A stretch of DNA of 7,106 nt from Ignavibacteriaceae bacterium (GCA_031292465.1 JARLHB010000536.1:1-7106), one strand, 5' to 3'. Positions 1 to 5,460 are shown, numbered from the stretch's first letter. Notes: generated by a model not told the origin, from the letters alone. Made by a program: numbers and translations.

Positions 1-1
1 G

Positions 2-565
2 AGATGGACGGCAGTTAATAATGGATTGAAATCTACAGATTTCTCTTCATTCGCCGTCTACCCCAATGGGACTAAAGGATCGAATATTTTTGCCGCGTCT
101 AATACTTTCAACAAAGTCTTTCTTTCAACAAATGATGGTGCAAGTTGGACTGAAGTTGATAGCGGCTTAACATTAGAACATGAATTTAAACTTATTATAA
201 GTAACAACTATCTTTTTGCCGGAAGTGTTGATGGTACAATTTGGAAACGCCCGCTTTCGGAAATGATAAGCGGTACAGCAGAACTAAATTATATTATACC
301 TAATAGTTTTTCCTTAAAACAAAACTACCCAAATCCTTTTAACCCGAGTACTGTTATAAGTTATGCTATTCCTAAAGCAAGTTTAGTTACAATCAAAGTA
401 TATGATGTTCTTGGCAAAGAGATCAGATCGCTAGTAAATGAAGAGAAATCTGCGGGTAATTATTCAATACAATTTAATGGTGATAATCTGGCAAGCGGAA
501 TTTATTTTTACCAAATGAAGTCCGAAAACTTTGTACAGACACGCAAACTTATTCTAATGAAATGA
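2..565 (+). CDS. C-terminal part of a secreted Asp-box protein with T9SS sorting domain (5' truncated)
   Basis: The frame is open from base 2 to the TGA at 563-565, so about 187 residues of a longer protein are visible. A TTG at 26 is only an internal codon: in-frame residues RWTAVNNG precede it and read like the end of another BNR-type repeat. A degenerate Asp box (STNDGASW, bases 125-148) followed by a SGL turn suggests a beta-propeller of sortilin/YCF48 style. From about base 302 the last ~87 residues form a type IX secretion C-terminal domain: NSFSLKQNYPNPFNPST, then VTIKVYDVLGKEI, LASGIYFYQM and a terminal RKLILMK. In this family the domain directs export across the outer membrane and is then cleaved or used for surface anchoring. 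The role of the N-terminal body cannot be judged. It has no visible functional link to the downstream genes. Confidence 0.9.
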   Translation, partial: RWTAVNNGLKSTDFSSFAVYPNGTKGSNIFAASNTFNKVFLSTNDGASWTEVDSGLTLEHEFKLIISNNYLFAGSVDGTIWKRPLSEMISGTAELNYIIPNSFSLKQNYPNPFNPSTVISYAIPKASLVTIKVYDVLGKEIRSLVNEEKSAGNYSIQFNGDNLASGIYFYQMKSENFVQTRKLILMK

Positions 566-583
566 AGATTCTTATTGTCAAGA

Positions 584-622
584 CTTAGCGGAAGCTTGCC
601 GGAGGCGGAGAGCGGAGTTAAG
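584..622. repeat. GC-rich island with CGGA/CGGAG units, possible dispersed repeat
   Basis: Bases 588-617 are 22/30 G+C in an otherwise strongly AT-rich spacer. They carry repeated GCGGA, GGCGGAG and AGCGGAG units and a GCC-GGA-GGC mini-hairpin (598-606). The block is bracketed by CTTA (584-587) and TAAG (619-622), which are complementary. There is no following T-tract, so it is not a convincing terminator for the upstream gene. It may be one copy of a genome-dispersed intergenic repeat; copy number cannot be tested in this window. Confidence 0.35.
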
Positions 623-709
623 AAGTTATACCTGATATGTGTCTGAGTAAGTAGTGTATTTATAATATTGCATGTAAAGGTGTTATTAATTAAATCAACT
701 CCCGATACA

Positions 710-719
710 GTATGGTGAT
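710..719 (+). promoter_or_regulatory. Possible regulator half-site GTATGGTGAT next to the -33 box
   Basis: This 10-mer is identical to 3191-3200, the right part of the dyad in the kdp control region. Here it ends one base before the presumed -33 element of the response regulator promoter. A protein binding both places could autoregulate its own gene. The match is short and could be chance. Confidence 0.25.
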
Positions 720-750
720 CTTGATAATGAATGCCTATGTATTATATTTG
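720..750 (+). promoter_or_regulatory. Candidate Bacteroidota-type housekeeping promoter of the response regulator
   Basis: A -7 box TATATTTG at 743-750 matches the Bacteroidota TAnnTTTG consensus. A CTTG element at 720-723 lies 19 bp upstream, in the place of the -33 TTTG/TTG box. Transcription would begin around 755-760, giving a leader of about 40 nt before the ATG at 799. The leader has no Shine-Dalgarno sequence, only AT-rich bases. The motif match is seen directly; promoter function is inferred. Confidence 0.45.
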
Positions 751-798
751 ATTCAGATAATAGTTCTATTTATTTACACTTAATATTTATTTAATATA

Positions 799-2151
799 AT
801 GAATGATGGCAATATTTTAATAATAGATGATGAAGTTGTACTCCGAAATTTAATATCCAGGCTGCTGAGACTGGAAAATCTAAAGACCTGGGAAGCCTCG
901 CTTGGGAAAGAAGCGTTGGATTTAATTGAGAAAGAAGAATTCCAGGTAATCATAACCGATGTAAGATTACCCGACATATACGGTATAGATTTAATTCCGC
1001 TTATAAAGAAGCACAATCCGTTAACAGAAATAATAGTATTAACTGCATACGGAACCATTGAAGACGGTGTAAAAGCAATTAAAGCAGGCGCATTTGATTA
1101 TATAACTAAAGGAGATGAAGATAATAAAATCGTTCCCGTTGTTCTAAGAGCTTTGGAAAAGGCTCAAATGAGCCAAAGATTAAAATTGCTGGAAAAAAAG
1201 GTAAGCGATAAATTTAGTTTTGAGAATATTATTGGCAACTCTTCACTATTAAAAGAAGCTGTTGAACTGGCAATAAAAGTTGCTGCAACCGATGCCCCGG
1301 TGCTTCTTTCCGGAGAAACCGGCACTGGTAAAGAAGTATTTGCTCAGGCAATTCATTATTCAAGCAGCAGAAAAAACAAACCGTTTGTAATTATTAACTG
1401 CAGTGCTATATCAAAAGATTTGCTTGAATCGGAAATGTTCGGCTATAAAGCCGGTGCCTTTACGGGTGCTGTTAAAAATAAGAAGGGGTTATTTGAAGAG
1501 GCGCATACCGGCACTTTATTTCTGGATGAAATTGGAGAAATGGATTTCTCCCTTCAGGCAAAGCTTCTCAGGGTATTAGAATCCAACACTTTTATAAAGC
1601 CGGGTGATACAAAAACTACCCAGGTAGATGTAAGAATAATTGCTGCTACCAACCGGAACCTGGAAGAAGAAATTATCCATGAAAAATTCAGGCAGGATCT
1701 TTTTTACAGGCTAAGCGTATTTAGGATTGAGCTGCCGTCTTTAAGAAACCGCAAAGAAGATATCCCTATATTAGCTCAATCTTTTGTTGATTTCTTTTCA
1801 AAGAAAATGAATAAAAATATTAAAGAACTTGAACCGGCATTTATAAGCAGATTAAAGGACTATTCATTTCCCGGTAATATTCGCGAAATGAAAAATTTAA
1901 TTGAACGTGCTATTATTCTGGCCGATAGTGATATATTAAAGGAGTCATATCTTCCCCGGGAATTTCTTGCACTGCAGAAAGATGATCTGTCCGATAATAA
2001 TAATAATGATCTTACTATGGAACAAATAGAAAAAAGGCATATTATTAATACCCTCAACAAATGCGATGGCAATAAAACCAGGGCTGCCGAGATGCTCGGG
2101 ATCGGACTTACAACTCTTTACAGGAAACTGCAAAGTTACGGTATTGAATAA
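799..2151 (+). CDS. Sigma-54-dependent NtrC-family response regulator, probable regulator of kdp
   Basis: A 450-residue enhancer-binding activator of normal family length with all three modules. The receiver domain (about 5-118) has the acidic pair D10/D11, phospho-acceptor D54 in ITDVRLPD, T82 and K104; K104 is followed by Gly rather than the usual Pro. The AAA+ domain (about 143-372) has Walker A GETGTGKE (172-179), the sigma-54-contacting GAFTGA loop (219-224), Walker B TLFLDEIGE (239-247), arginine-finger region FRQDLFYR (297-304) and sensor II FPGNIREMKNLIER. A Fis-type helix-turn-helix (about 408-450) ends in TRAAEMLGIGLTTLYRKL. Phosphorylation should drive ring assembly and ATP-dependent opening of sigma-54 promoters. 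The cognate kinase is not in the window. Its closeness to kdp and the sigma-54-like sites before kdp suggest it replaces the OmpR-type KdpE. The start is the first ATG with the full receiver domain; no clear Shine-Dalgarno precedes it. Confidence 0.95.
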   Translation: MNDGNILIIDDEVVLRNLISRLLRLENLKTWEASLGKEALDLIEKEEFQVIITDVRLPDIYGIDLIPLIKKHNPLTEIIVLTAYGTIEDGVKAIKAGAFDYITKGDEDNKIVPVVLRALEKAQMSQRLKLLEKKVSDKFSFENIIGNSSLLKEAVELAIKVAATDAPVLLSGETGTGKEVFAQAIHYSSSRKNKPFVIINCSAISKDLLESEMFGYKAGAFTGAVKNKKGLFEEAHTGTLFLDEIGEMDFSLQAKLLRVLESNTFIKPGDTKTTQVDVRIIAATNRNLEEEIIHEKFRQDLFYRLSVFRIELPSLRNRKEDIPILAQSFVDFFSKKMNKNIKELEPAFISRLKDYSFPGNIREMKNLIERAIILADSDILKESYLPREFLALQKDDLSDNNNNDLTMEQIEKRHIINTLNKCDGNKTRAAEMLGIGLTTLYRKLQSYGIE

Positions 2152-2159
2152 GCCTGCTA

Positions 2160-2408
2160 TTATAAATTATTATTTAGTAAATAATCTGTTTTTAATGACT
2201 GGTCATTAATTTGATTCAGGCAATGGCTGCACTGGATGAATCCTTCTGATAGCGCTTCTTTTAGCGTTGAGAACGGAATTTCATTTCCTGAATTAACTAT
2301 ATTATCGATATTGCATTGCTGCTTTACTTTGTCAAGGTCATGCAGTTCTTTAGATTCAGAATTCCCAAGGTATTTTTCACCCCTCATATGCGTTGTGTAA
2401 AGTCTCAT
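2160..2408 (-). CDS. Small uncharacterised protein with His/Cys putative metal-binding site
   Basis: An 82-residue soluble protein (MRLYTTHMRGEKYLGNSESK at its start). H23, C32 and a CSHC pair (C60, C63) are spaced like a four-ligand zinc site. The layout of a YLGN-start, KELHDL, a Cys and then ALSEGFIQCSHCL resembles the small metal-binding fold of Ada (…EAIAAGYRPCKxC), so a zinc-stabilised fold is inferred; function is unknown. A longer reading from a TTG at 2423 exists, but the ATG at 2408 has an AAGGAAG Shine-Dalgarno 5 nt upstream and is preferred. It lies 52 nt downstream of the gene at 2461-3021 on the same strand and is probably cotranscribed with it. Its stop is only 8 bases from the stop of the convergent response regulator, so antisense overlap of transcripts is likely. 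Confidence 0.72.
   Translation of the reverse strand: MRLYTTHMRGEKYLGNSESKELHDLDKVKQQCNIDNIVNSGNEIPFSTLKEALSEGFIQCSHCLNQINDQSLKTDYLLNNNL
2169..2193 (+). terminator. Weak AT-only hairpin plus T-run after the response regulator
   Basis: ATTATTT (2169-2175) and AAATAAT (2179-2185) form a perfect 7-bp stem with an AGT loop. CTGTTTTT follows, 17 bases after the regulator's stop codon. A stem made only of A-T pairs is weak, and the hairpin lies inside the 3' end of the convergent gene, so termination is tentative. Confidence 0.3.
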
Positions 2409-2413
2409 AATTA

Positions 2414-2420
2414 CTTCCTT
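2414..2420 (-). promoter_or_regulatory. Shine-Dalgarno AAGGAAG that fixes the ATG at 2408
   Basis: On the minus strand AAGGAAG lies 5 nt before the ATG. This makes the ATG a better start than the TTG five codons upstream, which overlaps this site. Confidence 0.6.
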
Positions 2421-2460
2421 CAATTTTTATAGTTCAACAGTGTAAGCCTTTAGTTAATAT

Positions 2461-3021
2461 TTATAACAGAAGAGTATCAACAGACATTTTATCCGCAACA
2501 GTAATTACGTTGTATAATCCTAAAAGCAAAAGAAATGGCAGGATATCTTTATCCTTTTTGCTATCCATTATATCAACAGAATAACCGGATAAGTGAAACG
2601 AGGATACCGGCTTAAAATAGATCAACGTATCCTTATCCTCATTTAAAAACATCCAGTCATCCTCCATCTTTTTTAGTTGTCTCCAATAAATTTTCTTCTT
2701 ATCAAACGTTAAAATCTCTTCTTCTCCGCTAATGTTCTCTAATGAAGCAGTCAATTTTCTTTTCGTGCTTTCTTCTGAAACTTCAAATTGCTCTGTAAGA
2801 AAGCCTTTTTTCTTAATAAAGAATTTGTTGCCGTTTATTAAACCAACTGCTGATGTTCCTTTTTTATTTAACATGGTCAATGATCCGATTTTGCCATCAT
2901 CGCTTATCAAAATGTAATTTCCTCTATTGGATAAATCTTCTTTCCATTTGAGGAAATCATAATTAACCAAATTTTGTTTTTCAATAGGATTTTCATTTAA
3001 TATTTTTTCATACCAATACAT
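2461..3021 (-). CDS. Uncharacterised protein, possibly tubby/LURP-like beta-barrel fold with hydrophobic C-terminus
   Basis: A protein of 186 residues from the ATG at 3021, or 194 from the ATG at 3045. The 3021 start is preferred: it has GAGG 5 nt upstream, and the predicted sigma-54 transcript would begin near 3050, leaving almost no leader for 3045. It has no signal peptide. Short alternating segments (YILISDDGKIGSLTM, GLINGNKFFIKKKGF, KKIYWRQLK, WMFLNEDKDTLIYFKP) suggest a beta-rich domain, followed by a hydrophobic C-terminal stretch (ILPFLLLLGLYNVITVAD). This layout recalls uncharacterised proteins of the tubby C-terminal/LURP-one-like superfamily, which end in a similar LLLLGxY helix. 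That assignment comes from pattern memory only and is weak. The gene diverges from the kdp operon and heads a likely two-gene operon with 2160-2408, so co-regulation with potassium uptake is an inference from position and promoter. Confidence 0.72.
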   Translation of the reverse strand: MYWYEKILNENPIEKQNLVNYDFLKWKEDLSNRGNYILISDDGKIGSLTMLNKKGTSAVGLINGNKFFIKKKGFLTEQFEVSEESTKRKLTASLENISGEEEILTFDKKKIYWRQLKKMEDDWMFLNEDKDTLIYFKPVSSFHLSGYSVDIMDSKKDKDILPFLLLLGLYNVITVADKMSVDTLLL

Positions 3022-3026
3022 TGTAT

Positions 3027-3030
3027 CCTC
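3027..3030 (-). promoter_or_regulatory. GAGG ribosome binding site supporting the start at 3021
   Basis: On the minus strand GAGG stands 5 nt before the second in-frame ATG. The first ATG (3045) has no purine-rich site upstream. Confidence 0.5.
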
Positions 3031-3060
3031 GGCTCTATTGTTCATAATTTATGTATGTAA

Positions 3061-3077
3061 TACAATTGAAGTGCCAC
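3061..3077 (-). promoter_or_regulatory. Candidate sigma-54 promoter reading left into the 2461-3021 gene
   Basis: On the minus strand GTGGCAC, then TTCAA, then TTGTA. This matches TGGCAC-N5-TTGC except for T instead of C at -12. The GG and the -13 G have the correct 11-base offset. The predicted start is near 3050, with a leader of about 29 nt to the ATG at 3021. The core TGGCACTTYAATTG is shared with the divergent site at 3279-3295. Confidence 0.5.
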
Positions 3078-3155
3078 ATTATCCTTGCCTTAAACGTTTC
3101 ATATTTATTATAAAAAAGTAATTTTTGTAATTTCAAACCGGAATGAAAACATTTG

Positions 3156-3190
3156 ACCCTACCGTTTTGAAAAATCACCCTACCGTTTTG
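3156..3190. repeat. Two direct copies of ACCCTACCGTTTTG, 21 bp apart
   Basis: Copies lie at 3156-3169 and 3177-3190. They are identical over 14 bp with a period of 21 bp, two helical turns, so proteins bound to both would sit on the same DNA face. The second copy is embedded in the adjacent dyad. Position is about 120-150 bp upstream of both predicted sigma-54 start sites. Confidence 0.75.
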
Positions 3191-3202
3191 GTATGGTGAT
3201 TT
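3172..3202. promoter_or_regulatory. 31-bp dyad, candidate upstream activator sequence for the response regulator
   Basis: AAATCACC (3172-3179) pairs perfectly with GGTGATTT (3195-3202). Inside it TACC (3181-3184) pairs with GGTA (3190-3193) around GTTTT, giving 8+4 bp with one mismatch. The TACC-N5-GGTA core has the 5-bp spacing seen in NtrC-type sites. The centre at 3187 is about 119 bp from the predicted right start (3306) and 137 bp from the left start (3050), the usual distance for enhancer-binding proteins. As RNA it could fold, but no T-run follows on the plus strand. The dyad is seen directly; the binding protein is inferred. Confidence 0.5.
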
Positions 3203-3278
3203 CTAGCCATTGAATATCAACTTCATCCCAATAAAGCCAAAAGCTTCTGATTTCAATCATTTAACTACTAAAATCTAT

Positions 3279-3295
3279 TTGGCACTTTAATTGAT
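3279..3295 (+). promoter_or_regulatory. Candidate sigma-54 promoter of the kdp operon
   Basis: TTGGCAC (3279-3285), TTTAA, TTGAT (3291-3295). It matches YTGGCAC-N5-TTGC with the right GG-to-G spacing; the -12 C is replaced by A. The predicted start is near A3306, giving a leader of about 46 nt. The sigma-54-dependent regulator in the same locus supports the reading. Confidence 0.55.
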
Positions 3296-3313
3296 TTTAG
3301 GATGCAGAAAAAC

Positions 3314-3336
3314 TTATAAAAAGTTGGTCTTTATAA
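3314..3336 (+). other. AT-rich inverted repeat in the kdp leader
   Basis: TTATAAA (3314-3320) and TTTATAA (3330-3336) are perfect complements around a 9-nt loop. The repeat ends 3 nt before the GGAGG of the first operon gene. A hairpin made only of A-U pairs is marginally stable, so an effect on translation is speculative. Confidence 0.25.
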
Positions 3337-3339
3337 TAT

Positions 3340-3344
3340 GGAGG
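3340..3344 (+). promoter_or_regulatory. Strong Shine-Dalgarno GGAGG before the micropeptide
   Basis: GGAGG stands 7 nt before the ATG at 3352. It is the best ribosome binding site in the window, and the main evidence that the 31-codon frame is translated. Confidence 0.7.
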
Positions 3345-3351
3345 AATTAAA

Positions 3352-3447
3352 ATGAATCTGTTATTCTGGATCCCGGTAACTTTTTTATTAGGAATTGTTT
3401 TAATGGGACTGTTTTTATTATTTATAAAAGCATGTGAAAAGATATAA
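3352..3447 (+). CDS. 31-residue single-span membrane micropeptide at the head of the kdp operon
   Basis: It starts at an ATG with GGAGG at ideal spacing and ends with TAA at 3445-3447. The peptide begins MNLLFWIPVTFLLGIVLMG and is almost wholly hydrophobic over residues 3-25, with a short charged tail, IKACEKI. A one-helix inner-membrane peptide with its C-terminus probably in the cytoplasm is expected. It precedes kdpF by 23 nt and must share the kdp transcript. It is not KdpF: the following frame carries the KdpF signature. From memory, other kdp operons carry similar unnamed short frames ending in a Cys-[ED]-[KR]-[LI] motif just before kdpF, so it may be an accessory subunit or regulator of the pump; this is unproven. 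Confidence 0.75.
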   Translation: MNLLFWIPVTFLLGIVLMGLFLLFIKACEKI

Positions 3448-3470
3448 ACCTAAAATATGAGGTAAAAAAA

Positions 3471-3551
3471 ATGATTTATTTTACTGCCGCAATAGCGGTA
3501 TTCTTGTTTATTTATCTTGTTGTTGCATTAATCCGCCCGGAAAAATTTTAA
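3471..3551 (+). CDS. kdpF: KdpF, small stabilising subunit of the K+-transporting ATPase
   Basis: 26 residues: one transmembrane helix (about 4-21) followed by the KdpF signature LVVALIRPEKF at the C-terminus. KdpF is a lipid-like peptide that stabilises the KdpABC complex in the inner membrane; its length is typical (about 25-30 residues). GAGG at 3459-3462 lies 8 nt before the ATG. It sits directly upstream of kdpA with 43 nt between, the standard kdpF-A-B order. It is easily missed because of its size. Confidence 0.9.
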   Translation: MIYFTAAIAVFLFIYLVVALIRPEKF

Positions 3552-3594
3552 CAATACTGAAATTTATTAACGTGATATTGAAAGGAGAACTATA

Positions 3595-5391
3595 ATGTTC
3601 ATGCAAACCTGGTCATTGCCATTTGCCTTATTAGTAGGAGCAACGCTTTTAGCATTCCCGCTAAGTAAATTTATGGCGTGGTTGATGGATGGTAAATACA
3701 AACCGCTGCCTGTATTCGGATGGTTTGAGAAAAAACTTGACAGCGGCCCACAAAACTGGAAGCAGTATGGCGCTGCATTGCTAATTTTCAATGCGGTGTT
3801 GTTTATATTCGGCTATCTTGTATTGGCGTTGCAGCCAATAATGCCTTTAAACCCGGATGGCAAAGGATTACTTTCGCCGACAACTATACTGCATAGTGTT
3901 ATTTCATTTATGACAAATACAAACCTGCAGCATTATTCCGGCGATCAGCATTTGTCAAACTTCAGCCAGATTTTCTTCGTTATCTCAAATATGTTCTTAT
4001 CTGCAGCTGTCGGGTTATGCGCATTAACGGCAATAATAAAAGCTTTAAGAAGTGATTCTAATTTAGGAAACTTTTTCCTTGACATGTGGAGAGTAGTAAT
4101 TTACATGTTTATTCCTGCCGCATTTATTTTTGCTGTTATTTTTATAATTTCGGGCAGCCCGATGACCTTCCAAAGCTTTGTAAATGTAACTACACTGGAA
4201 CAGGGTGCGCAAAAAATTGTTGTAGGCCCGGTTGCGGCATTAGAATCAATAAAAATGCTTGGAACTAACGGCGGCGGCTTTTTCGGTATGAACTCAGCGC
4301 ATCCGTTTGAAAATCCTACTGAAATATCCAACTATTTTAATGCCCTGGCAATGATGATTTTTCCGTTTGGATTAGTTTTTATGTACGGAAGAATGTTAAA
4401 GCGAATGAAACATTCTTATGTAATCTTTTCAGTTATGATGCTTTTAATGATTGCGACAATAATCTGGTCGGTTTCTTATGATACGCTGAAACCGAATCCG
4501 GGTTTTACAAGCCACCCGGATGTACGGAATTATGAAATTACAAGTGCATCGGCTCCCGGAGGGAAAAGAACTATCACTATCCCGGCAGTAGCAGGCCTGC
4601 CTCTTGATCAGCATCTTGGTAATCTCGAAGGAAAAGAAATGAGGTTCGGTACTTCTGCAGGGGCAACTTATGCGGCAGTAACAGTAGATGTAACATGTGG
4701 AGCTGTAAACAGTGAACATGACAGTTTAAATCCTTTAGCATCAGTATCGCCGATGGTTGGAATGTGGCTGAATGCAATCTTTGGCGGTAAGGGTGTAGGA
4801 ATGATAAATATGCTGCTATACATAATAATTGGAATTTTTATAGCGGGTATGATGGTAGGCCGTACGCCGGAGTATCTTGGTAAAAAGATAGGCGCTAAAG
4901 AAATGAAGCTTGCCACAGTATCACTTCTTATTCATCCGCTTATGATTCTTATACCTGCCGGAATATTTGCCGCTACAAGCTGGGGTATGCAGGCGGTAAG
5001 TAACCCCGGTTCGCACGGCTTTTCGCAGATGTTGTATCAGTTTTCATCTGCTTCGGCTAATAATGGTTCCGCATTTGACGGATTGGGCGTAACGTATGGA
5101 TTTTATAATAACGCCAGCCCGGCTTCACAGGCAATACCATGGGATATAGCAACCAGTATAGTAATGGCAATCAGCCGTTTTCTGCCGATTATAGCCCCGC
5201 TGGCAATGGCTGCATATCTCGGTTCAAAAAAATCCAGCCCCTTTGGCCTTGGCACTTTACGTGTAGATGGCCTGACATTTTCAGTACTATTATTAGGAAC
5301 AATTCTTATTATCGGCGCTTTACTTTTTCTTCCGGTTGCAACACTGGGGCCATTAGCTGAACATTTCGGACCAATTCCATTTGGCGGTTAA
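3595..5391 (+). CDS. kdpA: KdpA, potassium-binding and channel-like subunit of the Kdp P-type ATPase
   Basis: A 598-residue polytopic protein of the superfamily of K+ transporters, which selects and passes K+ through the KdpFABC complex. The four filter regions are recognisable: TNTNLQHYSG (107-116), MLGTNGGGFFGMNSAHPFENPT (221-242), TCGAVNSEHDSLNP (367-380) and SSASANNGSAFDG (484-496). The conserved IAGMMVGRTPEYLGKKIGAKEMKL stretch lies at 416-439. The protein is about 40 residues longer than E. coli KdpA (557). Much of the excess is a segment at about 300-340 before GNLEGKEMRFG, expected to be periplasmic. AAGGAG at 3582-3587 is 7 nt before the ATG. kdpB follows after 69 nt. No frameshift or missing motif is seen. 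Confidence 0.97.
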   Translation: MFMQTWSLPFALLVGATLLAFPLSKFMAWLMDGKYKPLPVFGWFEKKLDSGPQNWKQYGAALLIFNAVLFIFGYLVLALQPIMPLNPDGKGLLSPTTILHSVISFMTNTNLQHYSGDQHLSNFSQIFFVISNMFLSAAVGLCALTAIIKALRSDSNLGNFFLDMWRVVIYMFIPAAFIFAVIFIISGSPMTFQSFVNVTTLEQGAQKIVVGPVAALESIKMLGTNGGGFFGMNSAHPFENPTEISNYFNALAMMIFPFGLVFMYGRMLKRMKHSYVIFSVMMLLMIATIIWSVSYDTLKPNPGFTSHPDVRNYEITSASAPGGKRTITIPAVAGLPLDQHLGNLEGKEMRFGTSAGATYAAVTVDVTCGAVNSEHDSLNPLASVSPMVGMWLNAIFGGKGVGMINMLLYIIIGIFIAGMMVGRTPEYLGKKIGAKEMKLATVSLLIHPLMILIPAGIFAATSWGMQAVSNPGSHGFSQMLYQFSSASANNGSAFDGLGVTYGFYNNASPASQAIPWDIATSIVMAISRFLPIIAPLAMAAYLGSKKSSPFGLGTLRVDGLTFSVLLLGTILIIGALLFLPVATLGPLAEHFGPIPFGG

Positions 5392-5460
5392 CTTTTCAAC
5401 TGATTGTAAAAACATATAATTAAGAATTTAACAATGATATTATAGACTGAGGAAAATTAA

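Noticed and set aside
26..28. TTG at 26 as the start of the first gene
   Set aside because: The frame is open to the window edge and the upstream residues RWTAVNNG continue the repeat pattern, so the gene begins outside the window.
780..1058. Minus-strand open frame opposite the response regulator
   Set aside because: It lies antisense to a receiver domain with full motif conservation and has no recognisable protein features.
2732..2917. 61-codon plus-strand frame opposite the 2461-3021 gene
   Set aside because: No Shine-Dalgarno or domain pattern. The minus-strand frame is longer, has a ribosome site and reads as a plausible protein.
3120..3200. Remnant of an IS21-type end (on the minus strand, repeated GGTAGGGTGATTT / GGTAGGGTCAAAT blocks)
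   Set aside because: Repeated GGGTCAAAT-like blocks recall IS21 ends, but there is no transposase fragment, no second end and no duplication. The spacing to both promoters favours an enhancer.
3063..3293. The two TGGCACTTYAATTG cores read as terminal inverted repeats of a 231-bp MITE
   Set aside because: No target-site duplication is visible at the flanks, and the cores match sigma-54 spacing next to a sigma-54 activator gene. Not fully excluded; a multi-copy search would decide.
3306..3351. Riboswitch (c-di-AMP or K+ type) in the kdp leader
   Set aside because: The predicted leader is only about 46 nt with one weak A-U hairpin, too short for those aptamers.
4101..4331. Minus- and plus-strand frames inside kdpA (also 4444-4719, 4668-4916, 5139-5360)
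   Set aside because: All overlap a strongly conserved coding frame and show no motif or ribosome binding support.
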